A stretch of DNA of 34,938 nt from Desulfobacterales bacterium (GTDB lineage Bacteria; Desulfobacterota; Desulfobacteria; Desulfobacterales; UBA11574), in assembly GCA_030145345.1 (NCBI GenBank), contig JAQYVT010000022.1:1-34938 (forward strand), in the 5' to 3' direction. Shown here piece after piece: positions 34,324-34,938 of the stretch (positions are counted from its first letter, which is position 1; each line of letters opens with the position of its first letter). The position numbers and the translations under genes are program-made. A model generated the notes under the pieces. It saw nothing but the letters and a program-made list of their open reading frames with translations, ran no database searches and was not told the DNA's origin.

Positions 34324-34602
34324 CTAAATGTTTATACTAATTTGTGGTATTGATTTGTGGAATGAATCGATGGGAAGGAGAGATACGCTTGGATCAGCGA
34401 TGGCTTTTTCCAGAATTAATAATGGTGTTGGCTTAGTACCATCCTCGTAACGTCCCGGACCCCCAAACATGTCAATATATGCTATTCTCTCAACATACTT
34501 GCTCGATGTAATTACAGTAGCCGATGCCCAGAAGTATTTGCTTACAATTTGGGCCTTTATTTGTGATTGTTCGCTGGATTCATCAAAGAAAGAAGTCGCC
34601 AT
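34324..34602 (-). pseudogene. Truncated three-Cys-motif partner (TcmP)-like gene
   Basis: The frame begins MATSFFDESSEQSQIKAQIV with GAGGAG upstream and continues SKYFWASATVI, then YIDMFGGPGRYEDGTK and PLLILEKAI. This is the N-terminus of TcmP-type proteins, which carry a Rossmann-like fold and are normally about 300 residues or more. Here similarity stops after about 75 residues and the frame closes at 92 residues with unrelated sequence. No continuation appears in other frames before the T6SS operon. The gene appears cut by a rearrangement that brought the T6SS operon to this place. Confidence 0.7.
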
Positions 34603-34626
34603 CATTTCACTCCTCATCTCCTAATT

Positions 34627-34663
34627 AAAAAAACCGAACCACCTTGTTGTCAAGGCAACCCGG
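34627..34663 (-). terminator. Intrinsic terminator, part of the riboswitch-like element
   Basis: On the minus strand CCGGGTTGCCTTG pairs with CAAGGTGGTTCGG across an ACAA loop (13 pairs, five of them G-U) and is followed by seven T residues (34627-34633). The 5' arm reuses the 3' strand of the upstream aptamer-like structure, so the two folds are mutually exclusive. Confidence 0.7.
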
Positions 34664-34727
34664 CTATTTCAAAAGGCTGGGAACCCGTGGCTTTCCGTCC
34701 CTGTCTCACGGCAGATTTGGTTTTCTC
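34645..34727 (-). ncRNA. GEMM-I-like cyclic dinucleotide riboswitch aptamer, possibly degenerate
   Basis: The minus strand reads CCAAATCTGCC-GTGA-GACAG, then GGGACGGAAAGCCACGGG and, after a variable loop, AGCCGGGTTGCC. This follows the GEMM-I (c-di-GMP-I class) consensus: AAA before P2, a GNRA (GTGA) tetraloop capping P2, the GACGNAAAGCC core and the CCGGGTTGCC 3' strand. Departures: a C-A mismatch in P2, GACGG in place of the usual GACGC, and a 5' ACC that cannot pair well with the 3' GCC of P1. It may be a working variant or a relic. It controls, or once controlled, the TcmP-like gene through the overlapping terminator. Ligand cannot be told from the sequence. Confidence 0.6.
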
Positions 34728-34938
34728 TCAAGTGTCACTTTTTACGCGATTTAAAAAGTTGCGTATGGTTGAAGGATACCATTTATCTTTATCATCGAAT
34801 GTCGGGTAGCCTTTGTCATTGAGGGTCTTCGATATTTGCCACTCATCCCGACCTTTTTTGTCCATTTCAAGGATCAAATCATGAATCGGTTTTTGTTCAA
34901 GTTCTCTTTCCTGTTGTTTTTCCACAGGCACTTCAAGT
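34728..34938 (-). CDS. C-terminal end of a recombinase-like helix-turn-helix protein (partial)
   Basis: The frame is open at the window edge and ends at 34728. Its last ~45 residues, GRDEWQISKTLNDKGYPTF followed by DKWYPSTIRNFLNRV, match the I-x-x-L-N-x-x-G-x-x-T...W...T-[IV]-x-x-[IL] pattern of the DNA-binding region of serine recombinases and related HTH proteins. The upstream part is Glu/Lys-rich (VEKQQERELEQKPI). A GTG at 34931 could start a 67-residue protein, but the gene more likely continues beyond the window. Its stop abuts the riboswitch-like element. Confidence 0.55.
   Translation of the reverse strand, partial: LEVPVEKQQERELEQKPIHDLILEMDKKGRDEWQISKTLNDKGYPTFDDKDKWYPSTIRNFLNRVKSDT

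Noticed and set aside
1-34938. CRISPR arrays, tRNA or rRNA genes, insertion sequences
   Set aside because: No regularly spaced direct repeats, tRNA-like T-loop and acceptor arrangement, rRNA sequence or transposase gene was seen.

Overview
The window holds an essentially complete type VI secretion system (T6SS) island, with every confident gene on the minus strand, so transcription runs from about 34.1 kb down to 1. All thirteen core components are recognisable (TssA, B, C, D/Hcp, E, F, G, H/ClpV, I/VgrG, J, K, L, M), plus the accessory proteins TagF, TagJ/ImpE and a TagH-like protein without an FHA domain. Moderate GC, dense head-to-tail packing, a GEMM-I-like RNA element and the protein flavour suggest a Desulfobacterota (deltaproteobacterial) genome; that is inference, because no rRNA or housekeeping gene is present.

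Right flank (34.13-34.94 kb): the end of a recombinase-like DNA-binding protein, a GEMM-I (cyclic dinucleotide riboswitch)-like element overlapping an intrinsic terminator, and a truncated TcmP-type gene. Start of the T6SS operon (30.4-34.1 kb): a 797-residue protein with cysteine pairs and a tail of eight or nine evenly spaced D/E-x-T-[VIL]-[IL]-[IL] motifs that look like phosphothreonine/FHA docking sites, then the TagH-like protein, TssJ and TssK. Membrane complex and regulators (23.1-29.1 kb): TssL, TssM, TagF, TagJ. Sheath, tube and baseplate (12.9-23.2 kb): TssA, TssB, TssC, Hcp, TssE, TssF, TssG and the ClpV ATPase.

The accessory arm (1-12.9 kb) is the most unusual part. It carries an HELRH metallopeptidase candidate, a papain-like cysteine peptidase candidate, a second sheath-like protein in which TssB and the front of TssC are fused in one chain, a GNAT acetyltransferase directly after it, and VgrG. 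Then follows a cargo-loading block: an orphan protein, a DUF4123 adaptor, a decayed second DUF4123 copy, a small cluster-associated protein, and a large HExxH protein with a Met-turn-like motif. Two paralogous proteins follow, only one with a signal peptide, and then a DUF4280 PAAR-like tip protein cut by the window edge.

Reading the genes together: TssJLM spans the envelope, TssK/E/F/G with VgrG form the baseplate, Hcp and TssBC form the tube and sheath, TssA with TagJ assist assembly, ClpV recycles the sheath and TagF restrains firing. DUF4123 would load cargo onto VgrG. Three unrelated protease folds occur in one island, all candidate effectors. Functions of the effector candidates are inferred from motifs and position only.
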